From contig VBBN01000033.1 of the NCBI GenBank assembly GCA_005888735.1, positions 1-57,649 of the forward strand: a DNA stretch of 57,649 nt, in the 5' to 3' direction. Below are positions 25,365 to 33,434 of this stretch, in pieces. The position numbers were made by a program, and so were the translations under genes. This stretch comes from Candidatus Bathyarchaeota archaeon (lineage in GTDB: Archaea; Thermoproteota; Bathyarchaeia; 40CM-2-53-6). The notes under the pieces were generated by a model that did no database searches, was not told the origin of the DNA, and saw nothing but the letters and a program-made list of their open reading frames with translations. Numbering within the stretch: position 1 is the stretch's first letter; every line of letters begins with the position of its first letter.

Positions 25365-25881
25365 GTGAGGCGCGCTCAATGAGCTTTCCCAATCCCAGAT
25401 GACCTGGAATACTTGTTCCGATCTTGTTGCTGCTGGTAGACGTCTGACCCGTTGTGACGCTCGCAACCGCCACACCTAGCTCCTTCCTCTCGTATCTTTC
25501 CACGAAGGCGACAACAGCGCTGGGTAGCGGTCCAGTGAGCAGAATTACCAGCCAAACCCATTGAAGGCCATCTCTTTCCACGAACGATAGGGCGTCTGCC
25601 GTTAGACTCCGCATTCTATCCATAGAAAAAGCTCCACCCCGTCCTCCGTTCACACACAGCAGAGCTACATTATAGTCGGGTAGGACGCTCCAGGCGAAGA
25701 ATCGGGAGATGAGCATACCCCTATTCCGAGTTCTACCTTTGGCGTAAAGGTCGAAAGTAGTCTCCCGGATTCTGAATCTGCGGATGAACTCGCTTAGATC
25801 GGCCACCCAGCGTGCGCGACCATTGATGAGTCCGCGTTCGAATGAATCGATTAAGGACTCGACAGCAGTATTCTGCACCAT
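25348..25881 (-). CDS. Hypothetical protein
   Basis: 177 residues from ATG. The N-terminus is a charged helix (ESLIDSFERGLINGRARWVA), the middle holds strands and a possible re-entrant stretch (LQWVWLVILLTGPLPSAVVAF) and the C-terminus is Ser/Thr-rich. I recognise no family. The next gene starts within its end, so the two are probably co-translated. Confidence 0.6.
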   Translation of the reverse strand: MVQNTAVESLIDSFERGLINGRARWVADLSEFIRRFRIRETTFDLYAKGRTRNRGMLISRFFAWSVLPDYNVALLCVNGGRGGAFSMDRMRSLTADALSFVERDGLQWVWLVILLTGPLPSAVVAFVERYERKELGVAVASVTTGQTSTSSNKIGTSIPGHLGLGKLIERASHGEAV

Positions 25882-25923
25882 TTCGCCAATCGTGATGCCC
25901 CCGGAGGATAATAAGCTACAGGG

Positions 25924-27699
25924 TCACTCTGGGGGTATTTGCGTGAATATGGTAGCGTAGTTGGCACGCGCGATCCTCTTGTAGTAGAAGTATATCAGCC
26001 CGCCTAGGAGGGCCAAAACTATAGTGAACCATAGGGCCCACTGGTCTACAAGTAGGGTTGAACTCGCCCAATTTTGTGCCAGAATGTTGAAGTCTCCAGC
26101 GGGAGCGGTCAGAAGTTCTATGTCAATGAAGACGTTGGCCCCAAGACCCGCCAGACCCAAAACAACCATTCCCCACTTCCCACCAGGCTTGTATGGAGCA
26201 GTGTCGAAAATTTGCTTTTTCGATGCCCTCAAAGGTAGCACAAACAGTGCGAATGTAAAGAGTGTAAAGAAGGCTGCGTCGAAAAGATCGGTTAGCTCCA
26301 CTCCGCCTCCTGAGCCTAGGATAGCCGAGAGGAACTTGTTCCCACCGCCGTTCAGCGATCCACCACCGTCAAATATGGTCGATTCGGAGAGGCAGCCGAT
26401 GATTCCGACAACTCCAGTAGCGATTACAGCATTGATCGGTGAGTGAAAGCGGTCGTTGACATTTGCGAAAGCAGCTGGTAGAACTCTGTCAAACGACATT
26501 GCGAACAAGATTCTCGATGCTGTGAGAATAAAGGGGGGAATGTCGTTCGCGATCCAAAGTACGCCAAAGAGAAAGAGCAATAGGTTTGCGGACCCAAGCC
26601 CGAGTCCGCTAGCGCTCAGCCCAGCGACTGTAGTAGTCCAGAGCTTGACTGGTGGAAGACCTGCGGCGTCCAAGCATGATGTGGGCGTGCCGGTGCTACA
26701 CCCATACGAAAGATAGCTCCAGGCCGAGAGTAACGAGAACCTTCCGTCGGAGGTAGCCGCGAGACCCGTAATGGCCCGAGAGGCTAAGAGAGAAACCGAG
26801 ACGTAGAGTGCTATTATGATAACGCTAGCGGCGAGCAGAGTCTTTGGAAGGTTTCGGTTCGCCTCCTTCACTTCTCCGGCGACGAAAGTTGACGCAGCGT
26901 ATCCGATGTAGGCAAAGTAGGCACCTATCAAAGCAGTTCCGACAGCTCCCCAATATGACGGGGCGAGGTGACTGGTAATCGGGTCAAAAGTGACCCCCGA
27001 TGTGGGAGGATTCAGTGCAGCGGTGACGTAATTGGCCGGAGCGACCCCTGATCCGAAGATGTTTCGCATCCCGTCGGCCACGCTAGTCCCCGTTGCACTC
27101 CCGATCAGCCCGAACACATAGAACGTTAGAACGGCAGGTACCCAGAACATAGCCTGTAACAGAAGTCCAGTCATCTTGACACCGAAAGTCCCAATTATTG
27201 TGAAAACGATGACCAGGACCACGCCCCCGGCTAGAAGTAAGTAGTCAACGGGGTAGGAGGCGAGAAAGGAGGGTCCAAAGACCACGGGTCCAATGATCCC
27301 GTATATGCCCTCAAACACAGCTACGGCAATGATTCCAAACGACCAAGCAATGCTGAAAAATTCAAGCCAGGCTCCCGCGAAACCCCAAAACGGACCAATT
27401 ATCCTCGATATGGCAACGTAGCCTCCGCCAGACCTGGGCATAGCCGCGGTCAGGATGGCTATCGCTAGAACCGAAAGCAGAATAGCGATTCCGCCAAGAA
27501 TAAACGCCATCGCCATGGGCGGAATACCTGCTAGGAACTGATTTTCCGGTAGGGGCGCTATGCCGGTAAACTGAAAAACCCGCTTTTGCCATCCAAGTCC
27601 TACAGTGTTAGCGATGACGATTATAATTGCAGTTACGGCGCCTATTTCGCGGACAAGGCCGGTTGCCTTTCGGACGAATAGTTTCTCTTCTACAGCCAA
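25924..27699 (-). CDS. APC-superfamily amino acid/polyamine permease
   Basis: About 591 residues with 12-14 hydrophobic helices. The first helix has the APC signature VREIGAVTAIIIVIANTVG. The AAMPRSGGGYVAISRIIGP segment and FFSIAWSFGII agree. A large non-membrane loop (about 340-400, rich in Gly/Ser) is unusual. The frame is open to an ATG at 27834, but a TATA (27723-27732) lies inside that extension, so I choose the TTG at 27699, which follows GGTGA. It probably imports an amino acid; substrate unknown. Single gene, divergent from Rio1. Confidence 0.88.
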   Translation of the reverse strand: MAVEEKLFVRKATGLVREIGAVTAIIIVIANTVGLGWQKRVFQFTGIAPLPENQFLAGIPPMAMAFILGGIAILLSVLAIAILTAAMPRSGGGYVAISRIIGPFWGFAGAWLEFFSIAWSFGIIAVAVFEGIYGIIGPVVFGPSFLASYPVDYLLLAGGVVLVIVFTIIGTFGVKMTGLLLQAMFWVPAVLTFYVFGLIGSATGTSVADGMRNIFGSGVAPANYVTAALNPPTSGVTFDPITSHLAPSYWGAVGTALIGAYFAYIGYAASTFVAGEVKEANRNLPKTLLAASVIIIALYVSVSLLASRAITGLAATSDGRFSLLSAWSYLSYGCSTGTPTSCLDAAGLPPVKLWTTTVAGLSASGLGLGSANLLLFLFGVLWIANDIPPFILTASRILFAMSFDRVLPAAFANVNDRFHSPINAVIATGVVGIIGCLSESTIFDGGGSLNGGGNKFLSAILGSGGGVELTDLFDAAFFTLFTFALFVLPLRASKKQIFDTAPYKPGGKWGMVVLGLAGLGANVFIDIELLTAPAGDFNILAQNWASSTLLVDQWALWFTIVLALLGGLIYFYYKRIARANYATIFTQIPPE

Positions 27700-27722
27700 T
27701 CTTTCACCAAATGACTGTAGAG

Positions 27723-27732
27723 AGTATTTAAT
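27723..27732 (-). promoter_or_regulatory. TATA element that decides the permease start
   Basis: The minus strand reads ATTAAATACT. Transcription should start near 27700, so an upstream start at 27834 cannot be used and the TTG at 27699 would be leaderless or nearly so. Confidence 0.55.
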
Positions 27733-27988
27733 CCGCGTCAGAATTGATTTAAGCCTTTGCAATGGCTTCAGAGAATTAATATGCGCGCAAATATTGACAG
27801 GATTTTGTGTTACTCTTACAGATGAGAATTTCACTTTTCCTACTCACTTCGGCAAATTTTACCGTTTCTCACACGTTTAATCAGATCTGGAGAATCCATC
27901 TCTTACTATTTCTTGGCGAAGCATCCTGAGCGACAAGATAGACGAGAAACTCAAGCGGCGTGAGGAACGCTATGACAGAGAACGCCGG

Positions 27989-28699
27989 ATGAGAATCAAG
28001 TGGAGCGAAAACACTCGAACTCTCGAAGAAGTCTTCGACCGACGAACCATAATGACAGTTCTAAAAATTCTCAACACTGGAAAACTGAAGGAGCTCACTG
28101 GTGTGCTCAAGTCTGGCAAGGAGAGCCGCGTCTATCACGGGGTTAGGGTCGACGGCTCCGAGGTCGCCGTGAAGATTTTCCTCACCACCTCAGCCGTCTT
28201 CCGCTCTGGACGGATAAAGTATCTCCAGGGAGACCCTCGTTTCAAAAACGTGGCACACGACACATCCTCGCTAGTCGACCAGTGGGCGACCAAAGAATTC
28301 TGGAACCTACGGCTGGCATCTGAGGCGGGAGTTGCTGTGCCTGCACCCATCTATGTCGAAAAAAACGTGCTGATTATCGGTTTTATTGGCAAGGGCAGTG
28401 TCCCAGCACCCCTGCTGAGAGATGTCAGCCTCCAAGCTCCGCACTCCTGGTACAAGAGAATAGTAGAAATGCTAAAACTTCTCTATGACAAGGCTGGCTT
28501 GGTCCATGGCGACCTTAGCGAGTACAACATTATGATCCCAAACGGCTATCCCGTACTGATTGACTTCGGTCAAGCCGTTACCAAAGACCACCCGGAGGCC
28601 AAACAATTCCTAGAACGCGATATTCAGAATTTGAACCACTACTTCCGAACACTAGGGATCAAGACGACTCCCTATGCGAAAATTTTCGGCGAGTCATGA
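27989..28699 (+). CDS. rio1: RIO1-family serine protein kinase
   Basis: 236 residues from ATG 27989; an ancient atypical kinase needed for late small-subunit ribosome maturation. The ATP-binding STGKESRVYHG-like segment reads LKSGKESRVYHG, the Lys is in VAVKIF, the catalytic loop is LVHGDLSEYNIM and the metal motif is VLIDFGQAV. RIO1 proteins are usually somewhat longer at the N-terminus; a coding-like in-frame extension (DKIDEKLKRREERYDRER) continues upstream to a CTG at 27926 with no usual start codon, so the true start may be there. It overlaps the KH gene by 4 nt (ATGA). Confidence 0.94.
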   Translation: MRIKWSENTRTLEEVFDRRTIMTVLKILNTGKLKELTGVLKSGKESRVYHGVRVDGSEVAVKIFLTTSAVFRSGRIKYLQGDPRFKNVAHDTSSLVDQWATKEFWNLRLASEAGVAVPAPIYVEKNVLIIGFIGKGSVPAPLLRDVSLQAPHSWYKRIVEMLKLLYDKAGLVHGDLSEYNIMIPNGYPVLIDFGQAVTKDHPEAKQFLERDIQNLNHYFRTLGIKTTPYAKIFGES

Positions 28700-29289
28700 T
28701 GGCAGAAACACGAATGACCACAATGATCCCGAAGGACCGGATAGGCGTCCTGGTCGGACCCAAAGGCTCTGTCAAAGCAACAATCGAACGGAAGCTGGCC
28801 GTAGCAATTGAAGTAGATAGCGAATCAGGAGCCGTGGACGTAGGCCTGAGGGCAGAAGCACCGGACCCCTCAAACACCCTCCGTGCGAGGGACATGGTCC
28901 AAGCAATCGGACGCGGCTTCTCCCCAGAACGTGCCTTTTCACTCTTCAACGAGGACAATACCCTGGGCATTATTGACCTTCACGAGTTCTTTGGAAAGAA
29001 CGAGTCGGAAATCCGCAGGGTAGACGGAAGAATAATCGGAAGAGAGGGCAAGACCAGGAGGATAATTGAAGAGTTTACAGGCACCCTAATCTCCGTAAGT
29101 GGCCACACGGTCTCGATGATCGGCACTTTCGATGGGGTCTCAACTGCGAAAGATGCCCTAGAGAAACTGATCAGCGGCAGGCAACACGGGACCGTTTATA
29201 AATTCCTAAGGAAGAGACGTGCACAAACCAAGAAGGAGAAAGCTATAGGACTGTGGGAAGGACAGCCGGTCGCGCCAAAGAAATCATGA
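28696..29289 (+). CDS. KH-domain ribosomal RNA processing protein (Pno1/Dim2-like)
   Basis: 197 residues with two KH-like domains. The first GxxG is in GVLVGPKGSVKATIERKL and the second in GRIIGREGKTRRIIEEFTG. This is the archaeal homologue of Pno1/Dim2 that escorts the 3' end of small-subunit rRNA; in many archaea it sits next to the Rio kinase exactly as here. The C-terminus is very basic. It ends 28 nt before top6B. Confidence 0.92.
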   Translation: MMAETRMTTMIPKDRIGVLVGPKGSVKATIERKLAVAIEVDSESGAVDVGLRAEAPDPSNTLRARDMVQAIGRGFSPERAFSLFNEDNTLGIIDLHEFFGKNESEIRRVDGRIIGREGKTRRIIEEFTGTLISVSGHTVSMIGTFDGVSTAKDALEKLISGRQHGTVYKFLRKRRAQTKKEKAIGLWEGQPVAPKKS

Positions 29290-29317
29290 CCCGAGCCAAG
29301 CTACCGGACTGGATTCC

Positions 29318-30901
29318 ATGACGGTAGCCGAAGTCTTCCAAGAGATCAGCGCCGCCGACTTCTTCTACCGTAACCGCGACATCGCCGGCTTCACGAGCCC
29401 GTCTAGAGCAGTCTACTCCACAATCAGAGAACTGGTCGAGAACTCCTTGGATGCTTGCGAGACGATGGGGGTTCCACCTGACATCTACCTGCGCCTATCT
29501 CACGAGTCCGGCCCTGTCGATGGCCCAGGCGTCTACTCCGTCCGAGTCGAAGACAACGGACTGGGCATCCCTGGCAAAATAATCCCTTCAGCATTCGGCC
29601 AGGTCCTATACGGGTCAAAGTACAAACTCCGACAGACCCGCGGGCAATTCGGGCTAGGAGGAAAAATGGCCCTCCTCTACGGCCAAGTCACGACACACTC
29701 TGAAGCCCAGATAGTCTCCAGCACGGGGCCAAAGGACCGGGTTACCGAGGTCATCCTGCGAATCGACATCCAGCAGAACAAACCAATCATTATGAAAAAC
29801 AAGACACACCCCAACAAACACCACTGGAGAGGGACCGCAATTGAGTTCAAGACAGAAGCCGACTACTCCCGCGCAATGTCCAAGATTCTAGACTACATGA
29901 AACAGACAGCGATCATCGTCCCATACGCCAACATCACTTTCGTAGACCCGCGAGGAAGACTCTACAGGTTCCTGAGAGGAACAACAACGGTTCCCGAGGC
30001 ACCCACAGAGACATCTCCTCATCCCCATGGCGTTGACGTGGAAACAGTTCAGCGCCTGCTCAAAGTCACGAATGCCAAGACCCTTCAAGAGTTCCTGAGA
30101 AAACACTTCCAGAGGATTGGCGACGCAACCGCTCGCAAATTCCTCCAGTACGCCAGCATGGGCCAGAGAAAAACGCCGCGAAACATGACCCCTGATGACG
30201 TCGTCAAGCTGGTCAACGCGATGAAAAACTATGAAGACTTTCTCGCACCAGACTCTAGCTGCCTCTCCCCATTAGGAGAGGATTTGCTGGCGACTGGAAT
30301 AAAGAAGGAATTAGGAATCACTGACGACGATATAGCACAAGGCCATGCCTACGTCGGCACCCTCCAACGAAAACCCGCCACGTACGCAGGTTTTCCCTTC
30401 ATAGTAGAAGTAGGTCTTGCCAGCTCCAAGAACATCCCGACCGAGGGAAAAATCCTCCTCTTCCGTTTCGCAAACAAGATCCCGCTACTGTTTGACGAGG
30501 CTAGTGATGTTTCATGGAAGGTCGTTAACAACACAATCGACTGGCGGAACTACAAAGTCGCTCCTGGAGAGACACCGCTCGCGGTCTTCGTTCACCTTTG
30601 CAGCACGAAAGTCCCCTACAAGACAGTGGGTAAGGAGTTCATCGCAGATAGACCAGATGTCGAACACGAGATTGTGAACGCCATAAGAGAAGCGGGCAGA
30701 ACCCTCAAACTTTACCTCTCAAAGAAGGAGCACCTGGCAACGGAGAGGAAGAGGCTTGACGTGTTCGAGAAATACCTGCCCAAAATCGCGCAGTTCTCAA
30801 CCAAGCTGGCCAAGCAGAAGAGAGAGCCAGAAGTCAGTACGCTACTCAAGAGTGTGATGAAATATGGTCCCGCAAACGAAGATGAGCAGGAACAAGAGTA
30901 A
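29318..30901 (+). CDS. top6B: DNA topoisomerase VI subunit B
   Basis: 527 residues; the ATPase half of topoisomerase VI. GHKL motifs are ELVENSLDAC (N-box, ~37-46), EDNGLGIP (~77-84) and GQFGLGGKMAL (~108-118). A helix-two-turn-helix (DATARKFLQYASMG) and the transducer domain with its switch lysine follow. The C-terminus is shorter and acidic. Its last bases overlap the start of subunit A, so both halves are made together. Confidence 0.96.
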   Translation: MTVAEVFQEISAADFFYRNRDIAGFTSPSRAVYSTIRELVENSLDACETMGVPPDIYLRLSHESGPVDGPGVYSVRVEDNGLGIPGKIIPSAFGQVLYGSKYKLRQTRGQFGLGGKMALLYGQVTTHSEAQIVSSTGPKDRVTEVILRIDIQQNKPIIMKNKTHPNKHHWRGTAIEFKTEADYSRAMSKILDYMKQTAIIVPYANITFVDPRGRLYRFLRGTTTVPEAPTETSPHPHGVDVETVQRLLKVTNAKTLQEFLRKHFQRIGDATARKFLQYASMGQRKTPRNMTPDDVVKLVNAMKNYEDFLAPDSSCLSPLGEDLLATGIKKELGITDDDIAQGHAYVGTLQRKPATYAGFPFIVEVGLASSKNIPTEGKILLFRFANKIPLLFDEASDVSWKVVNNTIDWRNYKVAPGETPLAVFVHLCSTKVPYKTVGKEFIADRPDVEHEIVNAIREAGRTLKLYLSKKEHLATERKRLDVFEKYLPKIAQFSTKLAKQKREPEVSTLLKSVMKYGPANEDEQEQE

Positions 30902-31985
30902 GAGCTCAATAAAAGAGCGAAAAGGCAAAGTCCTCACTAGCCTTGAGGAACTAGGTGGACAGGTCTACAAGCAGATTGTTGACCACGAATTTCCCACCTT
31001 CCGCATGCCGAGCAGATCCATAGCCAACATACTCTACGACGACAAGACACGACAGTATATTCTCGGAAAACGAAGTGTCAAACGTAGCGCTCGAAATGTG
31101 GCTCACATAAGACCGTTCACTCAGCTTCTGTGGACGGCAATGTTCGCCGACGAGCTGACCTCGCAAAACAAGACAAGTACCTTGCGAGACGTGTTCTACT
31201 CCGCACAAGCCTATGAAATGGACTTCCGTGATCAAGCAGAGAGCGACAACCTCATCACCGACCTAGAAACAGTCACCTCTTTCTCCCGAGAGGACTTCAA
31301 CGTCTATCCTGAAGAGCGAAGCGCCATATTCGGCGACCTGACTGTCGAATACACTGTTCCGGGCTACGAGGGAAAAAGGCTGAACCTCTCCTCCCACCCT
31401 GACGGTGTAATGATTGGGCCCGCCCTAACAACCGCGGAGTTTGTTCAGCATGACAAGAAGAAGGTTGACAAAATCATCGCCATTGAGAAGGGTGGCCTGT
31501 TCACTAGGTTCATCGAGGAGAGGGTTCACCAGAAGTACAGGGCTGTCCTCATTCACACGGCGGGTCAAGCACCTAGGGCGACCCGATTTCTGCTTCGACG
31601 ATTAAACCAGGAGCTTGATGTGCCAGTGTACATTTTCACTGATGGAGATCCGTGGGGCATGCATATCGCAATGGTCATCATATCAGGTTCAGCAAACGCC
31701 GCCCACCTCAGAGACCTCAACACCCCTGACGCAATCTGGGGCGGGGTTTGGGCCACTGACATTGTCGACTACAAGCTTCCCAGCGACCCACTCACAGACC
31801 TTGACCTCAAACGTCTCAACGAGCTAGAGAAAGACCCTCGCTACGCGGGCGACCTCTGGAAGAGGGAGATTGACACATTCCGGAAGGTCAAGAAGAAGTC
31901 AGAACAGGAAGCGTTCAGCCGTTACGGGCTCACCTACATTGTAGACAAGTACCTGCCGGCGAAACTCAAGCTGAAGTCGAACTAG
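30882..31985 (+). CDS. top6A: DNA topoisomerase VI subunit A
   Basis: About 367 residues; the Spo11-like cleavage subunit. The CAP domain carries the catalytic Tyr in RDVFYSAQ (~103-110). The Toprim domain has AIEKGGLFTRF (catalytic Glu) and the DGDPWGMHI metal motif. The basic N-terminus is short. An ATG at 30864 is also in frame; 30882 gives an overlap of about 20 nt with top6B. Complete and apparently active. Confidence 0.95.
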   Translation: MSRNKSKSSIKERKGKVLTSLEELGGQVYKQIVDHEFPTFRMPSRSIANILYDDKTRQYILGKRSVKRSARNVAHIRPFTQLLWTAMFADELTSQNKTSTLRDVFYSAQAYEMDFRDQAESDNLITDLETVTSFSREDFNVYPEERSAIFGDLTVEYTVPGYEGKRLNLSSHPDGVMIGPALTTAEFVQHDKKKVDKIIAIEKGGLFTRFIEERVHQKYRAVLIHTAGQAPRATRFLLRRLNQELDVPVYIFTDGDPWGMHIAMVIISGSANAAHLRDLNTPDAIWGGVWATDIVDYKLPSDPLTDLDLKRLNELEKDPRYAGDLWKREIDTFRKVKKKSEQEAFSRYGLTYIVDKYLPAKLKLKSN

Positions 31986-31997
31986 AACAATAACCCG

Positions 31998-33272
31998 CTA
32001 GCACCAGTCCTGCAAAGGCTCTACAACCTTTCTATCAACCGCTTCGGGCTCAGCTTCATCCAAGTGGATTTTCCCGTAGACCCCGTCGTAGCCCGGCTCA
32101 ACCCGAACATTGTCGCTCCTCACCTTCAATATTGCACTGGCCAGCTCCAGCCCGGCCGACTCCACCAATTCATCTGCGGATGCATCAAGCATGATAGAGT
32201 ATTCTGATTGGAGCTTTTTCGTTAGGGCATTGTAGATTTCCCACACCTTGGCGGAACCGGGGTTCTGCTCGCCAATAACTAGCCCGATTATTTCCGACAA
32301 TGGAAGGAGATGCCTGAAGCCGATCGCGCCCTCGGGCTCGAACCAGGGTTTTCTATCTGCGAGCTCTTCAACCCTTTCTTCCACGCCCCGTGTCATCTTC
32401 TTGCCACACTTCGGACAATTGTTCCCCGCCTTTTTCGCATCAGCGCCTGACATCGATATCCCGCAGGGACGGTGGCCGGTCCAGTGGTACTTGCCGTAGG
32501 CTGGAGCAGTCTCGATTGTGAAACTGAAATGCACAGTGTCCTGGGTTCTGATTGCGTCTACTATTCCGTCGTATGTTGGCCGATCGAATTCGAACACGTT
32601 AGCTTCCCGACCCAACCGCCATGGCCAAGCAGAGTGCGCATCTGAGTTCGACACGAGACAGAAGTTGTCAAGCTGGGAGAGACGCCAATTCATGGCCGGG
32701 TCCGAGGACATGCCAGTCTCCAACGCGAAGATTCGGTCCATCCTCTCCTGATAGCAATCCCGAATGGAGTCGAACCCGCTGTTCGAGCCGAAAACGCCGA
32801 ACCATGGGGTCCAAGCGTGAGCCGGAAAAACGACGCAGTGTGGGTCCGCCTCGAGAACCTCATCAACCAGTTCAGGGGCCGACATTTTGAGGATCGGTCT
32901 TCCATCACTTGCCAGATTTCCGAATCTATGTAGCCTGTCACTGACAGCCCCCGCTGATTCAAGGGAGGGGGCAAGGAGGCAATGATGGACCCTTCTCGAA
33001 CGGTCTTCGAAGGCGAACGTGGTATTCACCTCACCGGTGATCATGAACCGAATTGAGGAGGGCGATGATTTCAACCGGTACAGTCCAGAGCCGGCGTCCT
33101 CCTTGAGGTCTCTTGATAGACCACTCCTCCAATCAGGCTGAGTAAAATCCCCGGTCCCAACTACCGTGAGCCCTTTCAGCTGGGCGAAATGGTCCAGCTC
33201 CTTGAGATTCATGTTTTGGCTTGTGGCTCGACTGTAGGGACTGTGGACTTGGAGGTCAGCGATTATCCTCAA
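31998..33272 (-). CDS. PHP-domain nuclease, Endonuclease Q-like
   Basis: 424 residues from a TTG. The N-terminal PHP motif LQVHSPYSRATSQNMNL carries the metal-binding His, VGTGDFTQPDW the next Asp; FPAHAWTPWFGVFGS and SNSDAHS are the other metal sites. A zinc finger (CPKCGKK with a Cys upstream at HRPCG) follows. This matches EndoQ, which nicks DNA 5' of deaminated bases, and its length agrees. The gene converges with top6A with only 12 nt between. Confidence 0.88.
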   Translation of the reverse strand: MRIIADLQVHSPYSRATSQNMNLKELDHFAQLKGLTVVGTGDFTQPDWRSGLSRDLKEDAGSGLYRLKSSPSSIRFMITGEVNTTFAFEDRSRRVHHCLLAPSLESAGAVSDRLHRFGNLASDGRPILKMSAPELVDEVLEADPHCVVFPAHAWTPWFGVFGSNSGFDSIRDCYQERMDRIFALETGMSSDPAMNWRLSQLDNFCLVSNSDAHSAWPWRLGREANVFEFDRPTYDGIVDAIRTQDTVHFSFTIETAPAYGKYHWTGHRPCGISMSGADAKKAGNNCPKCGKKMTRGVEERVEELADRKPWFEPEGAIGFRHLLPLSEIIGLVIGEQNPGSAKVWEIYNALTKKLQSEYSIMLDASADELVESAGLELASAILKVRSDNVRVEPGYDGVYGKIHLDEAEPEAVDRKVVEPLQDWC

Positions 33273-33311
33273 CTGCGACAGGCCCGGCGGCTGGGATAGC
33301 CGAGGCCACTC

Positions 33312-33324
33312 ATAACCATGTTAC
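33312..33324. promoter_or_regulatory. Dyad ATAAC-CAT-GTTAC, candidate operator
   Basis: A 13-bp near-perfect dyad about 60 nt upstream of the permease TATA. The same site, as a perfect GTAAC-CAT-GTTAC, recurs at 35762-35774 before the RAM/USP operon. This suggests one regulator controls both; function is inference. Confidence 0.45.
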
Positions 33325-33383
33325 GGCTCGAAGCTCCGGGATCTATTTTGACTGCTCTTGAAATACGGCAGGAGAGAATTCTT

Positions 33384-33393
33384 GGTTAAATAG
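33384..33393 (+). promoter_or_regulatory. TATA element of the APC-USP permease
   Basis: GGTTAAATAG lies 42 nt before the TTG start at 33435. Confidence 0.5.
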
Positions 33394-33434
33394 AGCCATC
33401 CATCAGCGCGAGCCCACAAAATCGGGGCGGGGCT

